DNA of 64,000 bases from Clavaria fumosa (lineage: Eukaryota > Basidiomycota > Agaricomycetes > Agaricales > Clavariaceae): positions 2,542,001 to 2,606,000 of the forward strand of contig OX637802.1 of assembly GCA_951802425.1 (NCBI GenBank), given 5' to 3'. The first letter of the stretch is position 1, and every line of letters begins with the position of its first letter. The notes under the pieces are model-generated. The model ran no database searches, was not told where the DNA came from, and saw only the letters and a program-made list of their open reading frames with translations. The position numbers and the translations under genes are program-made. Of this stretch, positions 48,407 to 58,710 are shown one piece after another.

Positions 48407-49983
48407 TTATTTAGCAGATGACCCGCCGAGAAGGAGCATCCGGAGAAGCTCCGCCCCAGCCTTCACCTGATCTGCCCCCCTCTCCATCATCTCGAGCGCT
48501 CTCTCCAGCGCCTCCCTTCCGGACACTCCTGGCTCCGTCTCCCTCTCCTTTCCCTTTCGACTGGGACCCGCCTCCGCCTTCCTCCTCTTCGCTGGCGGCT
48601 CCACCAACTCCACGCTATCGTCGTCCTCAATTTCATCCTCCTCTTCCTCCTCCGGTGTCGTCTCCTCACGGACCAGCACCCACGTTGCACCTCGCCTCGG
48701 CCTTTTGCTCGCAGTCGCTTCCACCGCCTTCGGACCTACTCCGCTACATTAGCCGATACAGATCCGGTACTCTCTTGACTTACCTCCAGCACCAGACACC
48801 GCGACCTTCTCAGCTTTCACTCCTGAAACACACCTTTCAGATTGGTTCATCAGGAAATAAAAAGAATACCACTTACCTCATACAGCCAACAGACTACACG
48901 ATACCTTGTAGGTCCGGCACCACCGGCACACTACCCCCTCCACTCTGTAACATGCCCGCCGCTTCTGGGCGCACTGCTCACAAACCGGATCATGTTCCTA
49001 CTCATCAGATCAGATATCTAAAACCCTCACACATTCTAATCGATCACTCACCTTATCTCCAGGCTGCCGCGCAGCCCGGGACTTTATGTCCACCCCCGCT
49101 CCGCTCCTCCTCCCTTGCCCCCGCTCCGCCGCCTTCCGCCTCGCCATCTCCACCCACACCGGAGTCGCCATCATCCGCCCGCCCACCCGAGCCTCCAACG
49201 TGAGGGGCACCTCCACCGTCTGCTGCCCCCCCACGGCCACCGCCTCGATAACACCGACGGGCGTCACCCCGTCGGTTCCCCACACGGTCCGATGACCATC
49301 CCGATCTTCCACCGCTGCCACCCGTACCTTTCCTGTCTCCACCTCCACAGTCGCTACCTCGTCCCCACGCAGCTCCGCGGCGTCCGGCGATACTGTCATC
49401 GTCGCCGCTGCCGTTGCACCGGACTCCGCCGCCCCTGTCGTTGTTGTTGCTGTTGCCGCTGCCGCCTCGCCATCGTCGTCGCTGTCACTAACAACGATCA
49501 GGCACGCCCGGGCAAGACGTGCCCTCTTCTCGGCAACCTTCGCCGCCTCCGTTCTTCTCTCCTCCGCCTCCGCCTCCACGATGGCCCGCTCGGTGGCCGC
49601 CCTCTCCTCGCTCTCGCGCTGTTTTTCGGCTTCGGCCTCCTCGTTTTTCTTCGCCAGCTCGGCGGCCCACACTTCACCACGCTGCTTCTTCCACCTCTTC
49701 AGTCTTTGCGCGACGGCCACGAGCCCCTCATCTACCTCTACATCCTCCTCAATTGCGGCCACAAATCCTGCAAGAAAATCATCCTAAAAAGAATATATGT
49801 CAGCTCAACACCACGAACAAGAAAAATACTGTCGTGCACCGCATCCGTTCCGTACCCCCATACCCACTCCGCATATTCAGCATCTTGGCCTGACTCAGGC
49901 AGAACGTTCCCCGGAGCCATGGCCTGTGCTTCCACCATGGCCTGAACCGCGTTCTGAAAGATTACAGCATTGAAGTTCTCCAT
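48407..49983 (-). CDS. antisense, intron-containing gene of element B with paired Cys motif
   Basis: Runs opposite to B pol, inside B. Proposed exons on the minus strand: 49983..49819, 49783..49052 and 48997..48877, then one small exon and a last one ending at 48407. The first intron (35 nt) and the second (54 nt, GTGAGT donor) keep the frame. Contents: N-terminus MENFNAVIFQNAVQAMVEAQ, an Ala/Glu/Lys-rich coiled-coil with RLKRWKKQRGEVW, acidic SDSDDDGE, then CEQCAQKRRACYRVE plus CRWCRTYKVSCS (two C-x2-C-x6-C units), and a basic/acidic C-terminus (PPAKRRKAE, SRKGKERE). It looks like a nuclear DNA- or RNA-binding protein. If exon 3 uses the GTAAGT donor at 48876, it holds one in-frame TGA (48878..48880). 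I know no named family. Confidence 0.55.
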
Positions 49984-50138
49984 ATTCGATGACCCGTGAC
50001 GATGGAAGAAGAAGAAAGCACAAGTATGTGTTTGGACCTGTGTACACAGATACGACGCGTACTTCACAATCAACAAACGGTTATTTGACCTCGTTTGGTT
50101 GCAACCGAGGGTGGTTGCATTTTCAGCCCCCAGGAGAA

Positions 50139-51044
50139 TGTAAGGATTATATGTGGTCTAGACACAGAAATATGACAGAAACTGACTATCCGGATATTTT
50201 GCGATCCAAGGCAATTAAGCGCGATACGATCCGATAACCATCCGACACCGTCCGATAACGTCCGATATATATCCGATATCAGACTCCCCGGTCTTCAATC
50301 CCCTGTGACGATCACAGCCCGCAGGTCTCACACACTGCCCATGCCTTTCTATTTCATCACTCCAGCATGGTCAGCACTCGACATACTCACTATTCCATTC
50401 CCATTCCTTTATTTCATATAACATGCTGTAAATTTCATATTGTGATCCCTTTCAACCATTCAATCATTTGAACGTTTCAAACCCTTTGCAGTACTTTGCC
50501 CATTGTTCCTAGTACCCCTTTGCTGTACCAGCCCCACTTTCCTTCAGTTTACAAGCAGTCCGGACATGTGCTACTCATTGGACATTTCATTCCTCCGAGC
50601 TACTCAATTCCCTTGTGATATAACTCCTCATATAACCCTTCACGCGACATGGTGCTGTTCCATATGTTTTCCGGACATTTCCATACATTCCAATTTGCTG
50701 TACTTACAGAACTGTACTTAAGCACACTTCGGACTATACAGAAATCGAGCTTTTTGAATGCCCACATCGTGCTGTGATTTTTAGCAAGCTCACCTTTCGT
50801 CGTACCTATTGATCCGCTGGCCTTCGTCGTCGCCGGCCCCTCGAACCTTCGATCCAAACATCGGACTCTATTGGATCCGATACCAGATACTCCGGACAAC
50901 GTATATTTTCACTCTCTGAACCTTTTGCACTCAACCTCCACATCCTCCAAGGTTCTGTCTAGTGTACCCGTTGTGTAATAAGACCCCTTGAAGAACCCGG
51001 CCGCGAACATCTATTTGCAGCCAACACCTGTACAGCCTACTACA
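50139..51044 (+). repeat. 3' LTR of element B
   Basis: 906 bp, same ends as the 5' LTR. It lacks a short block near 50268 and differs at scattered bases. The antisense gene starts just inside it, so the LTR may also serve as its promoter on the minus strand. Confidence 0.85.
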
Positions 51045-52689
51045 ATGCGCACCTGCCGCGGACCAGGAGACCGAGCAGGAGCAACCGCCGCCTGTGCCCC
51101 AAGCGGACGGGGATGTGAGGGACGAGACGCTCGTGCCCTTAAGGCCCCATGTGGAAGGGGGGGATAGCAGGATGCTGTAAAGCATCTGTGATGGCTATGA
51201 ACAGGATCGCCTGTTCAAAATAATTTGGGAGAAACCAGGAAATTACACCGGTTTTAAGATCAGGGATGACCTGATCTTCGCTGAGAATAAAAAGGGAGAC
51301 GAGGTGCTCTGCATGCCTCGTACCCTTCATGAAGGAAAAAGCATCCCTGGAAGAATAATCCAGGAAGCCCATGCGGTCCTAGGACACATGGGGTCGCGGA
51401 TAACGATGGACTACGTCCGCTGTTACTACTGGTGGCCATCAGTGTCTAAAGACATCGATAAGTTTTGCTCGTCATGCAGCGTGTGCCAGACGAGCAAGAC
51501 TTCCCCTCAGAAGCCGCAAGGGCTTCTACACACCCTTCCGATCCCCAGGCGGCCCTGGGAATCAATAGGAATGGACTTCGTAGGTCCATTCCCTATATCG
51601 AAAGAGGCGGACTACCTCTGGGTGGTGATCTGCCGCCTCACTTCACTGGTACACCTGGTACCAGTTACCGTTTCGGTAATGGCAGCAGAGCTAGCCTGGC
51701 TCTTTCTAACCCAAGTAGTGAGATTGCATGGGTTGCCAGGATCGATTGTGTCCGATCATGATCCGAGATTTACGTCTGCCTTTTGGCAGGAAACACACCG
51801 ACTACTCGGTGTCAAGCTGTGGATGTCCACAGCTTTCCATCTGCAGACGGATGGAGCAACGGAACAGTCGATCCGATCCGTGTCTCAGATCCTCCGATCT
51901 GTGGTCCAACCGGACCAGACAGACTGGGCGGAGCGAATTCCAATGGTCGAATTCGCCATTAATGCGTCAATAAGCACGTCGACAGGGTTTGCCCCGTTTG
52001 AGCTCACTTATGGGTACATGCCCCAGATGATGGCAGAGTTGCCAGACGACCTCCGGGCAGTGCCCAGAGGGGTACAGATGTTCGCGGAGAAAGCCACGCT
52101 CAACCTTGCAATGGCGCATGACGCGATTATAGAAAGTCGCGTCCACCAGACGTTTTATGCTAACCAGTGTAGACGGGCAGAGCACCCATTTAGAGAGGGA
52201 GAATTAGTTTACCTCTCAACAGAGAACTTGAATCTCCCTAAAAGACGAGCTAGAAAGCTCATGCTGAAGTTTATTGGGCCATACCCAATACGGTCATGTA
52301 GACCGGAATCGTCTACGTGCGGGCTGGAGCTCCCCGACTTGCTAAAGTCGAGGAGAATCCATCCGACGTTCCATGTCAGCCGGTTGTGGCGACATAAACC
52401 AAACGACGACGCGTTGTTTCTGCGTCGTGAGGTGAAAGTCTTTTATGACTTTGGTGTGGATCCAAAGGAGGAATGGCTAGTAGATGCCATTATTGGCCAT
52501 AGGTGGGAAGGCTGCCACCTGGAATGCGAGGTTCGATGGAACCTCGGGGATACGACCTGGGAGCCATACATGGGGGTCAAAGAGCTGGCTGCTCTAGACC
52601 ATTACCTTGAACTGCAAGGTGTAGACTCGTGGAGGGCGCTACCTAGGCGCCCTCGAGCAGAGCGCGGATGGAGCGCCCGCACAGAGTAG
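51045..52689 (+). pseudogene. element A integrase with chromodomain-like tail
   Basis: Continues the A polyprotein after element B. An in-frame TAA at 51178..51180 (RML*SIC) precedes a long open stretch. Zinc ligands are in EAHAVLGHMG and CSSCSVCQTSK; the catalytic triad lies in GMDFVGPFP, IVSDHDPRFTSAFW and DGATEQSIRSV. The tail WLVDAIIGHRWEGC with VRWNLGDTTWEPYM resembles a chromodomain. Integrase inserts the cDNA into the genome. Apart from the TAA the domain is complete. Confidence 0.8.
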
Positions 52690-52822
52690 TAACGCGATCG
52701 AGCCAGACCACTGGGTCGTTAGCCACAGTGATTAAGTCACGTGGTGGCTCCACCGTAAGGTACAAAACCTTAAGAGGGCCCACCCTCTTTTTCTCTTTTT
52801 TCTTCATCAGCCATTTGTTACA

Positions 52823-54955
52823 ATGGATGATCCGATGGGGGAAACCCCATCTCCTCGTGCTACTCGCGCCGCCACCTCTACCGCTACCGCCGCCGTTCCT
52901 GGCCTCGCGCCAGGGAACTCGCTGCTGACGAGCATCGTCGGAACGGCTGGGTTGTCCCAGCTGTCGTTGTCGCAAGGGGAGGAAACTCTCCCCTGGGTAC
53001 AGGATCGCATGATCCATGCGATCACCCACGGATCCCGGTGCACCCAGTGCATCGGATTCCGTCGTCACATCTTCGAGTCACTGCTGCACTCAGACGAAGC
53101 ATTTCAACAAACACTTAAGGAAGCGCAGGAAAGTGCTAGGCGTGAGCTCGAGCCGGAGCTTGGAATGATACAGCACAAGTTGGATGACTTGCATGAAGAA
53201 TATGAGAAGGGCAATGCCCTTTGTGCTGGGCACCGTCAAAAGCTTGAAAAAGCTTACGATAGCCTGGATAAGGTCGAGGCCGACCTTAGAAAGGTGAAGG
53301 AGAAGGTTCTCTCCTTGACAGAAAAGTTGGCAAGCGCCAATGAGGAGCTCGCCGCAGTGCGAACGGCGGCGAAAGGGAAGGGACCTGACAGGGATCCCTT
53401 GGAGCGGGACCCAAAAAGGGCCTGCACTGCTGTCTCATATGCAAACATAGCGCCGCCTATGGGGGACGTGGACATCCCCATGAACATTGAAGAGGGGTAT
53501 CCCCCGCTTCCACCTGCTGGTATTAGCCAGCAGAACCCCGATGCCTCACTGAGGCATAAACAAACGTTTGCGGAGACGGTGCTTGCGCCTCCGACAAGGG
53601 GTTATCCCTTTAATGCCCCCCACCCGGACAGGGCTCTGGATGGCTATCCCTGGCCATCGGGGATGTCCGTCAAGCCCGGTGTGTGGGCTGTCGAGTTGAA
53701 GACGGTGGAGGAGGTGATAGCCCTCAACCAGCAGGCGCACCATGGAGCGCCTGATGGCAGTTATGATATGACTGCCATAATGAAGATGCGATGGGCCATT
53801 AAGGAGGCCCAGAAGAACGCGGCAGTGGGAAAGCTGCCTACGCCAGTTGAGGACTGGCTGTTGAGGAACTGGAGAGTTCCTGCCGGCGTCGAGAAATTGG
53901 CAGACCGGGTGGCGTGCCATCTGCAGGGGCAGATGTTGCGAGAGAGCGGAGGGATGGGTGACCCATCCCTGAGGGCAGGACCCTTGGAAGTCGCAGGAGG
54001 GGGAGCACCCTCCTATCCGTCATACCAGACATTGCCGCTGACAGCGACAAGAGTGGTTGCGCCTCCCATTAGGGAGCTTGTAGAGACCGGGGAGCCGTTG
54101 CTCCCCCAAGAGCTGTGGCTCTCCTTTGTAGGGGAGAAGGGAGAAATTCCCCCTATGAACCCGAAAGGCGACAGAGGTGCAGTGTCAGACCTGCGCTGCT
54201 GGGCCACCGACATAAGGATGGGCAGAGTGGCCGTCCTTGGTATTGATAAGGACGGGGACTCACCCCTGTCCTTTGCACGCAAGGTGGCCATCTGGCGTAC
54301 CATAATGGCGTGCGCACTGTCCCGGGCCCGAATGAGGCGCCCATTCCTAGCTATGGCTGTAGCCCTCTTTGTGTCAAAGGGGGCATATGCACAGGCCATT
54401 AAAGGGAGAGTCCTCCCTGCACGACGTTCCAGGCACTGGAACACAAAGATAACGCCAACTGTCGTGCAGATGATTGAGGCGTTTGTAGATGCCGGAGTCT
54501 CCATTGGGAAAATGGAGCTCTGGGACGAATTTGTACTCGTGTGGGCACGCGAGTACGTGCGAAAGGGGAATGCCCCCTTGGACAATGATATCCAGCTAGC
54601 ACTGGGTGAACGGGAGAAGCCTCCCATACCGCCCCGGACATATGCACTGCTAGAGTGCATAGGGCGCAGGGTGCGTCCGTGCCGTCTTCGGTTAAGCGAG
54701 AAGGCAGGAGACGAACGGAGGGGCGATGCACCCCTGGAAGACGGTGGAAGCACATCCACTGTTAGGAACCCCCTAGGGCTACCTATTGGGGGTTTAACAA
54801 TATCCCAGACAGAGGGTGCGGGGCCCTCTCAAAAACAAAAGAAAGCGGCTAAGTCATCAGCCACTAAGGCCGTGAAGAGGCCTGTTGTGTCGTCGCCCGA
54901 CTGGAGCAACGACGAGGGCGAGCCGCCGTGCGACTACAAGCAGGGCTCGGACTAA
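52823..54955 (+). CDS. extra sense ORF of element A, 710 aa, function unknown
   Basis: An uninterrupted 710-codon ORF with an ATG start (MDDPMGETPSPRATRAATST) lies between integrase and the 3' LTR, 133 bp after the pol stop. A CTQC near residue 74 precedes a predicted coiled coil (about 95-180, many Glu/Lys heptads such as LEKAYDSLDKVEADLRKVKE). Next come a basic patch (DPLERDPKRA), a Pro-rich middle and a compact-looking domain at about 370-640 with LWLSFVGEKGEIPPMNPKGD, DLRCWATDIRMG and SFARKVAIWRTIMACALSRA. The tail is Lys-rich (QKQKKAAKSSATKAVKR). No signal peptide or membrane segment is seen, so it is not an envelope protein. It is intact although gag and pol of the same element are broken. 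It could be a nuclear or particle-associated accessory protein; this is inference. Confidence 0.72.
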   Translation: MDDPMGETPSPRATRAATSTATAAVPGLAPGNSLLTSIVGTAGLSQLSLSQGEETLPWVQDRMIHAITHGSRCTQCIGFRRHIFESLLHSDEAFQQTLKEAQESARRELEPELGMIQHKLDDLHEEYEKGNALCAGHRQKLEKAYDSLDKVEADLRKVKEKVLSLTEKLASANEELAAVRTAAKGKGPDRDPLERDPKRACTAVSYANIAPPMGDVDIPMNIEEGYPPLPPAGISQQNPDASLRHKQTFAETVLAPPTRGYPFNAPHPDRALDGYPWPSGMSVKPGVWAVELKTVEEVIALNQQAHHGAPDGSYDMTAIMKMRWAIKEAQKNAAVGKLPTPVEDWLLRNWRVPAGVEKLADRVACHLQGQMLRESGGMGDPSLRAGPLEVAGGGAPSYPSYQTLPLTATRVVAPPIRELVETGEPLLPQELWLSFVGEKGEIPPMNPKGDRGAVSDLRCWATDIRMGRVAVLGIDKDGDSPLSFARKVAIWRTIMACALSRARMRRPFLAMAVALFVSKGAYAQAIKGRVLPARRSRHWNTKITPTVVQMIEAFVDAGVSIGKMELWDEFVLVWAREYVRKGNAPLDNDIQLALGEREKPPIPPRTYALLECIGRRVRPCRLRLSEKAGDERRGDAPLEDGGSTSTVRNPLGLPIGGLTISQTEGAGPSQKQKKAAKSSATKAVKRPVVSSPDWSNDEGEPPCDYKQGSD

Positions 54956-55252
54956 GCGTCTGAGCTCTTTAAAAACATATGCCTACCCCACAGGACGAGA
55001 CAGTGGCACTTGGGGCACCCCCCACCGGGGTGTGCCGCTTGTGACATGCTGTCCAACTGGGGGCAGGTTGCGCAGACCACCAGGTAGGACCCGTCAGCAC
55101 CAGGCGAAGGCCCCAGGAGGGGATCGCGCCCGGTGACATGGCGGTAACCCTGCCCAAGGAGATGCGCCCCTTGTAATGTTAGTCTACTTCTGCTTGTCGT
55201 CCCGCGCTGCCCGTGCGTTGCCTCTGGTTGGGGCCTCTCCGGAGGGGGAGGG
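54956..55252 (+). other. 3' untranslated part of element A
   Basis: About 300 bp of GC-rich sequence between the extra ORF and the 3' LTR. A purine run GGAGGGGGAGGG ends directly at the LTR (55241..55252) and is a good polypurine tract for plus-strand priming. Confidence 0.6.
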
Positions 55253-55476
55253 TGTAAGGCTATAGGCCTTTTCTATTCTTTTATTACATAAGATACATAC
55301 CTTAATAGTCTACTAGCATAGCCGCTTAGGCTATGCTTACATCAGCGGCCCCTAGAGGGCTGCTCGCCTATATATATCATGTCGCGACGTACAGAGAGGG
55401 TAGATCCCTCTACATAGAACTACCATACTCAATATACAGTTGAGTCCGGTTCTTTTGAGGGATAGAAAGTATTACA
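55253..55476 (+). repeat. 3' LTR of element A
   Basis: 224 bp, TGTAAGGCTATAGG to GAAAGTATTACA, followed by target duplication TCATT. Confidence 0.87.
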
Positions 55477-57173
55477 TCATTGGAGTGGATGAGACGATTG
55501 AGATCTGGACGGACCATGCGAACCTCCAGTACTTCCGGAAGCCCCAGAAGTTGAAACCAAGGCAGGTCCGTTAGGTCGGAGAGCTCCAGTGCTTTGACTT
55601 TGAGATAAAGTATTGCACTGGCAAGTCATATACGAAGGCAGATGCACTCTCCTGGAGACCAGACTATGGAGAGATGGTGGAGGAGGATGCACTGGTGCAG
55701 GTTTTCCTGGAAACAGAAGTCTGTGTGTCATTCACATCGGAAATGGAGACGCTACTCCAGAAAAATAGTGTGGTACACATACAGAAGCCGGAGGAGCTTG
55801 ATGACAAGTGGACACGACATTGTGCTGGACTCTGGCAAAAGGGGATAGTCACTTGGGTCCCCCTAGGAGCTCGTGAGGCTGTCCTCAAGTAGCATGACCT
55901 CCCTGCTGCTGGACACCGTGGACCCCGGAAGTTGAGAGCAGCACTGGTGAAGGGTTATTGGTGGCCAGACATGGTGAAGGATGCAGATCGGTATGCCCAG
56001 GGGTGTGAGACATGCCAGAGGACAAAGCCTGACCGTACCAAGCATGCTGCCCCCCTGCACCCCCATCCAGTTCCCAATGGTCCCTGGTCGGTGATCTCAT
56101 GGGACATAGTCGGTCCCCTCCCCCTCTCCCATGGACATAATGCCATCCTTGTCATCATCAACAAGTTCACAAAATGGACACTGCTTGAAGTGATCGGGCT
56201 TGACCTCACAGGACTTGGAGCAGCGCGTCTCCTCCGAGATCAAGTGTTTCGGGACCATGGAGTCCCTCATAAGGTCGTGAGTGACCAAGGCTCCCAGTTT
56301 GTGTCTCGGTTCATGAAGGAGTTCTACTCTATGATCTGAGTAAAGGCAAACCCGAGTACGGCCTTCCACCCACAGACTGATGGGCAGATGGAGCAGGCGA
56401 ATCAGGAGATGGAGATCTATCTCCGGGCCTATGTGGACCACCTCCAGGACGATTGGGCCAAGTGGTTGTCAACTGCTGAGTTTGCTCTTAACAATCGTGA
56501 GCACTCCACAACAGGACAGACGCCTTTCTTCCTTGATTATGGACAACACCCTTGGAATGGGGGACTCCGCCCACCTTCTGAGGTGAACCCGGCGGCAGAT
56601 GAGTGGATGGCTAAGCTCACGGAGTCCCGAAGAGCAGCCAAGGAGGCGATGGAGAAAGTGGTGGCAGTGATGAAGAAGAGCTACAATAAGGGGAAATGCC
56701 CGAGTTGGGAGTACTCTGAGGGAGATCTGGTCTGGCTGGATACTAGAAACCTGAAGATGGACCAGCCCTCTAAAAAGCTTGACAACAAGAGAGCAGGCCC
56801 CTTCGCAGTTGAGGAGAAGGTGGGACCTGCTGGGTATCGCCTCAAGCTCCCTCGGGCCTGGCGCATCCATTGGGTCTTCAATGAGTTGCTGTTGACGCCA
56901 TACCATCCCCCTTCCTTCCCTTCCCAGAATCTACCTCCCCCTCCACCCCCTACAATTGAAGATGACCACCTGGAGTATGATGTGGAGGCAATCCTTGATG
57001 TCAAGAAGGTGGGGCATGGGGTGAAGTACTTGGTAAAGTGGTTGGGATACCCAGTGGAGGAAAACACTTGGGAGCCCTGTAGGAACCTCACCAACATAGC
57101 ACTGCTGCTCCGGGACTTCTTCCTTGCCCACCCTGACAAGGCCAAGCTAGCTGGTCGAGATGCCCAGCCTTAA
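55477..57173 (+). pseudogene. element D RNase H end, integrase and chromodomain
   Basis: Picks up the D frame after element A (GVDETIEIWTDHANLQYF). Integrase motifs are CETCQRTK, IVGPLPLSHGHNA (Asp in SWDI), VSDQGSQFVSRF and DGQMEQANQE; the chromodomain is EYDVEAILDVKK plus LVKWLGYPVEENTWEP, ending at TAA 57171..57173. Stops at about 55573 (TAG, where C has TGG), 55891 (TAG) and 56336 (TGA, where C has CGG) break it. Many Arg of C are Gln, Trp or His here, as expected from CpG loss on either strand. Confidence 0.82.
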
Positions 57174-57184
57174 GAGGGGGGTGA

Positions 57185-57800
57185 TGTTAGGATTGCTTAC
57201 CTAAGCCATCCCAAAAAGGAGGAGTTGTGGAGAAATTAGAGAAGATTGTTGGAAGGTCACATGACCTGTGGTGGAGGATTACATAATTGGGAGATCACAT
57301 GACTTGGGCCTGGGCGCGTCACGTGATCCGAGAGGTCCGAGCATGGGAACGCCAGCAAATGCTGAAGCATTCACTATATATACTATGTCTTTTCCATTCT
57401 TGTACCCTTTTCCCCTTATCTTAGTATTGTCGTCATGACCTTACGCTTAAGTTGTGTGAGACCCAGTCTGATAGATATGCTTATAACAATCTGAAATCAC
57501 TGTTTCAAGCATATCTCACTCAATTCTTGTTCGTTTTCAATGTTCTAGGGCTCATTTTGATGGGTAAACCCGCCAGGTACAGGGTGGGTACATCCCAGGT
57601 GCAGGTACAGGTCAGATACCCATGGGTTTACCTGTGTCACACCCTAGACCCAGTCTGATATAATACTAAGATCCACCCATCCACCCTAGCCCCATGTCCT
57701 AACCCAGCTAGCCTGGACCCTTAATTTCAAACTGTGACACATTGTCACAGCTCAGCCCCTATCATCCTCTTCTCCTTTTCCCTTGCCCATGGTTGTAACA
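57185..57800 (+). repeat. 3' LTR of element D, split by a 172-bp repeat
   Basis: TGTTAGGATTGC to GGTTGTAACA. Without the insert and one 15-bp copy it is 429 bp, equal to the 5' LTR. A purine tract AAGAGGGGGGTGA lies just before it (57172..57184). Confidence 0.8.
57474..57645 (+). repeat. 172-bp dispersed repeat with 15-bp flanking duplication
   Basis: The block AGACCCAGTCTGATA occurs at 57459..57473 and again at 57646..57660, with 172 bp between. The insert matches 22923..23066 in reverse orientation. A 15-bp duplication is more like SINE/LINE insertion than LTR or DNA transposon insertion, but there is no A-tail and no clear pol III box. Confidence 0.55.
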
Positions 57801-58710
57801 GAACCACACAAAATTTTTACTGTGTGTAGATACATGTGACCAGACCTGGAGGACAACTACTGTGACCCTCTCTGAGTGATACCAAGTGCCCAAGGCCTGG
57901 AACTTTATTTTACAGTGCCATAGAATGATGCTGGACCTAGCAGAAAAGGAACTTCCATATGTTCCTCCAATCCCTTCACCTTCTGTTTATGGCGAACCCA
58001 ACTACCTATACTATGGACCTGGTGAAGGTCCTCTTTGCTCTGAGCAAAATTGCAGGAGAAGGATTTGCTGCAGAATGGGTGAATATGAAGGCAGAAGAGA
58101 TCCTGGGTAATGGCAAGGCTGGAACCTGGGCAGAGTTTGTGGAGAAGATGAAGCGGGCATTTGATGACCTGAATGACCATGTGACTGCCCTTGCAGATAT
58201 TGCAGGGTTGAAACAGGGTGCCATGACAGCACTGGAGTTCTCTGCAAAGTTTGAGATGCTGTTCCAACAGGCAGGATTGAGTGAAGAGAAGAACTCAGAC
58301 ATCCTAGTCCATTGGCTGGAACTGAACCTGAGTAAGAGGTTGGTGGGGAGGATCTATGGTGTCTCCCCAATGCCAGAGACTTATGGAGGATGGAGGATGC
58401 TGGCAGAAAAACTTAATGCCCAGCAGAGACAATTTGATGGGATAGTTGTGGAACAAAATATGCAACCTACTGCAACCCTACTGCAACCCTACTGCAACCT
58501 TTTTGCAACCCTTTGCAACCCCTCTGCTGTGTACTCTGGATGTGGCCATGGGCCAAGGGTGGGCCCCTGCTGCTGAGAGACATTGTTTCTGATGCCACCA
58601 GACTGGCCATGCTGTCTGATTCTGCCCCCTGCCTGACATGTGTCTGCAGGTCCCAAGGGCCCAAACCTGTGCAGTATCAGGTGCCCCCCAGATGGCAGAG
58701 GAGTACAAAG
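57801..58710 (+). pseudogene. second, partial D-family internal region (leader and gag)
   Basis: Directly after the D 3' LTR the sequence repeats the D leader and gag: MANPTTYTMDLVKVLFALSK, FVEKMKRAFDDLN, LVHWLELNLSKRLV. The frame breaks near the knuckle, and similarity ends near 58710 within the region that follows it. So the arrangement is LTR-internal-LTR-internal. The leader here has one 30-bp block instead of two. Where C has CGA (FRWAK), this copy has CAA. Confidence 0.75.

Larger units (their letters stand above)
34831..51044 (+). mobile_element. Ty3/gypsy element B (about 9.9 kb) with an antisense gene, inserted in A
   Basis: LTRs are 34831..35747 and 50139..51044 (about 910 bp, TGTAAGGATTATATG to CCTACTACA). 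Removing B rejoins the A frame (ALRVH, CAPAADQE). The target duplication is ambiguous: TACAC before the 5' LTR versus TACAA overlapping the last bases of the 3' LTR. Inside lie gag, protease, RT, RNase H and integrase on the plus strand and a spliced gene on the minus strand. Element C and a palindromic MITE sit within it. Confidence 0.86.
30341..55476 (+). mobile_element. Ty3/gypsy element A (about 8.9 kb) with an extra ORF, inserted in D
   Basis: LTRs 30341..30565 and 55253..55476 are nearly identical (TGTAAGGC to GTATTACA). The target duplication is TCATT: bases 30336..30340 before and 55477..55481 after. With one copy removed, the D reading frame is restored (AYLI then GVDETIEIW). The order is LTR, gag with zinc knuckle, protease, RT, RNase H, [element B], integrase with a chromodomain-like tail, a 710-codon ORF, LTR. 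Confidence 0.87.
23067..57800 (+). mobile_element. chromovirus (Ty3/gypsy) D, outermost shell of the nest
   Basis: LTRs at 23067..23495 and 57185..57800 start TGTTAGGATTGC and end GTAACA. The coding order is gag, zinc knuckle, protease, RT, RNase H, integrase, chromodomain. Removing element A (30341..55476), insert F (25373..29103), the 172-bp LTR insert and the duplicated target bases leaves about 5.7 kb, matching sister copy C (5.6 kb). It carries several nonsense changes and is dead. No 5-bp duplication is visible: GATAT precedes the 5' LTR, but the 3' LTR runs directly into a second D-type internal region. Confidence 0.82.

Noticed and set aside
48418..49203. 261-codon plus-strand Pro/Ser-rich ORF
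   Set aside because: Shadow of the antisense gene of element B, and it crosses that gene's introns.
23067..57800. CRISPR array, phage or bacterial operon signals
   Set aside because: None seen; the repeats are LTRs and satellites, and the genes are intron-rich and eukaryotic.
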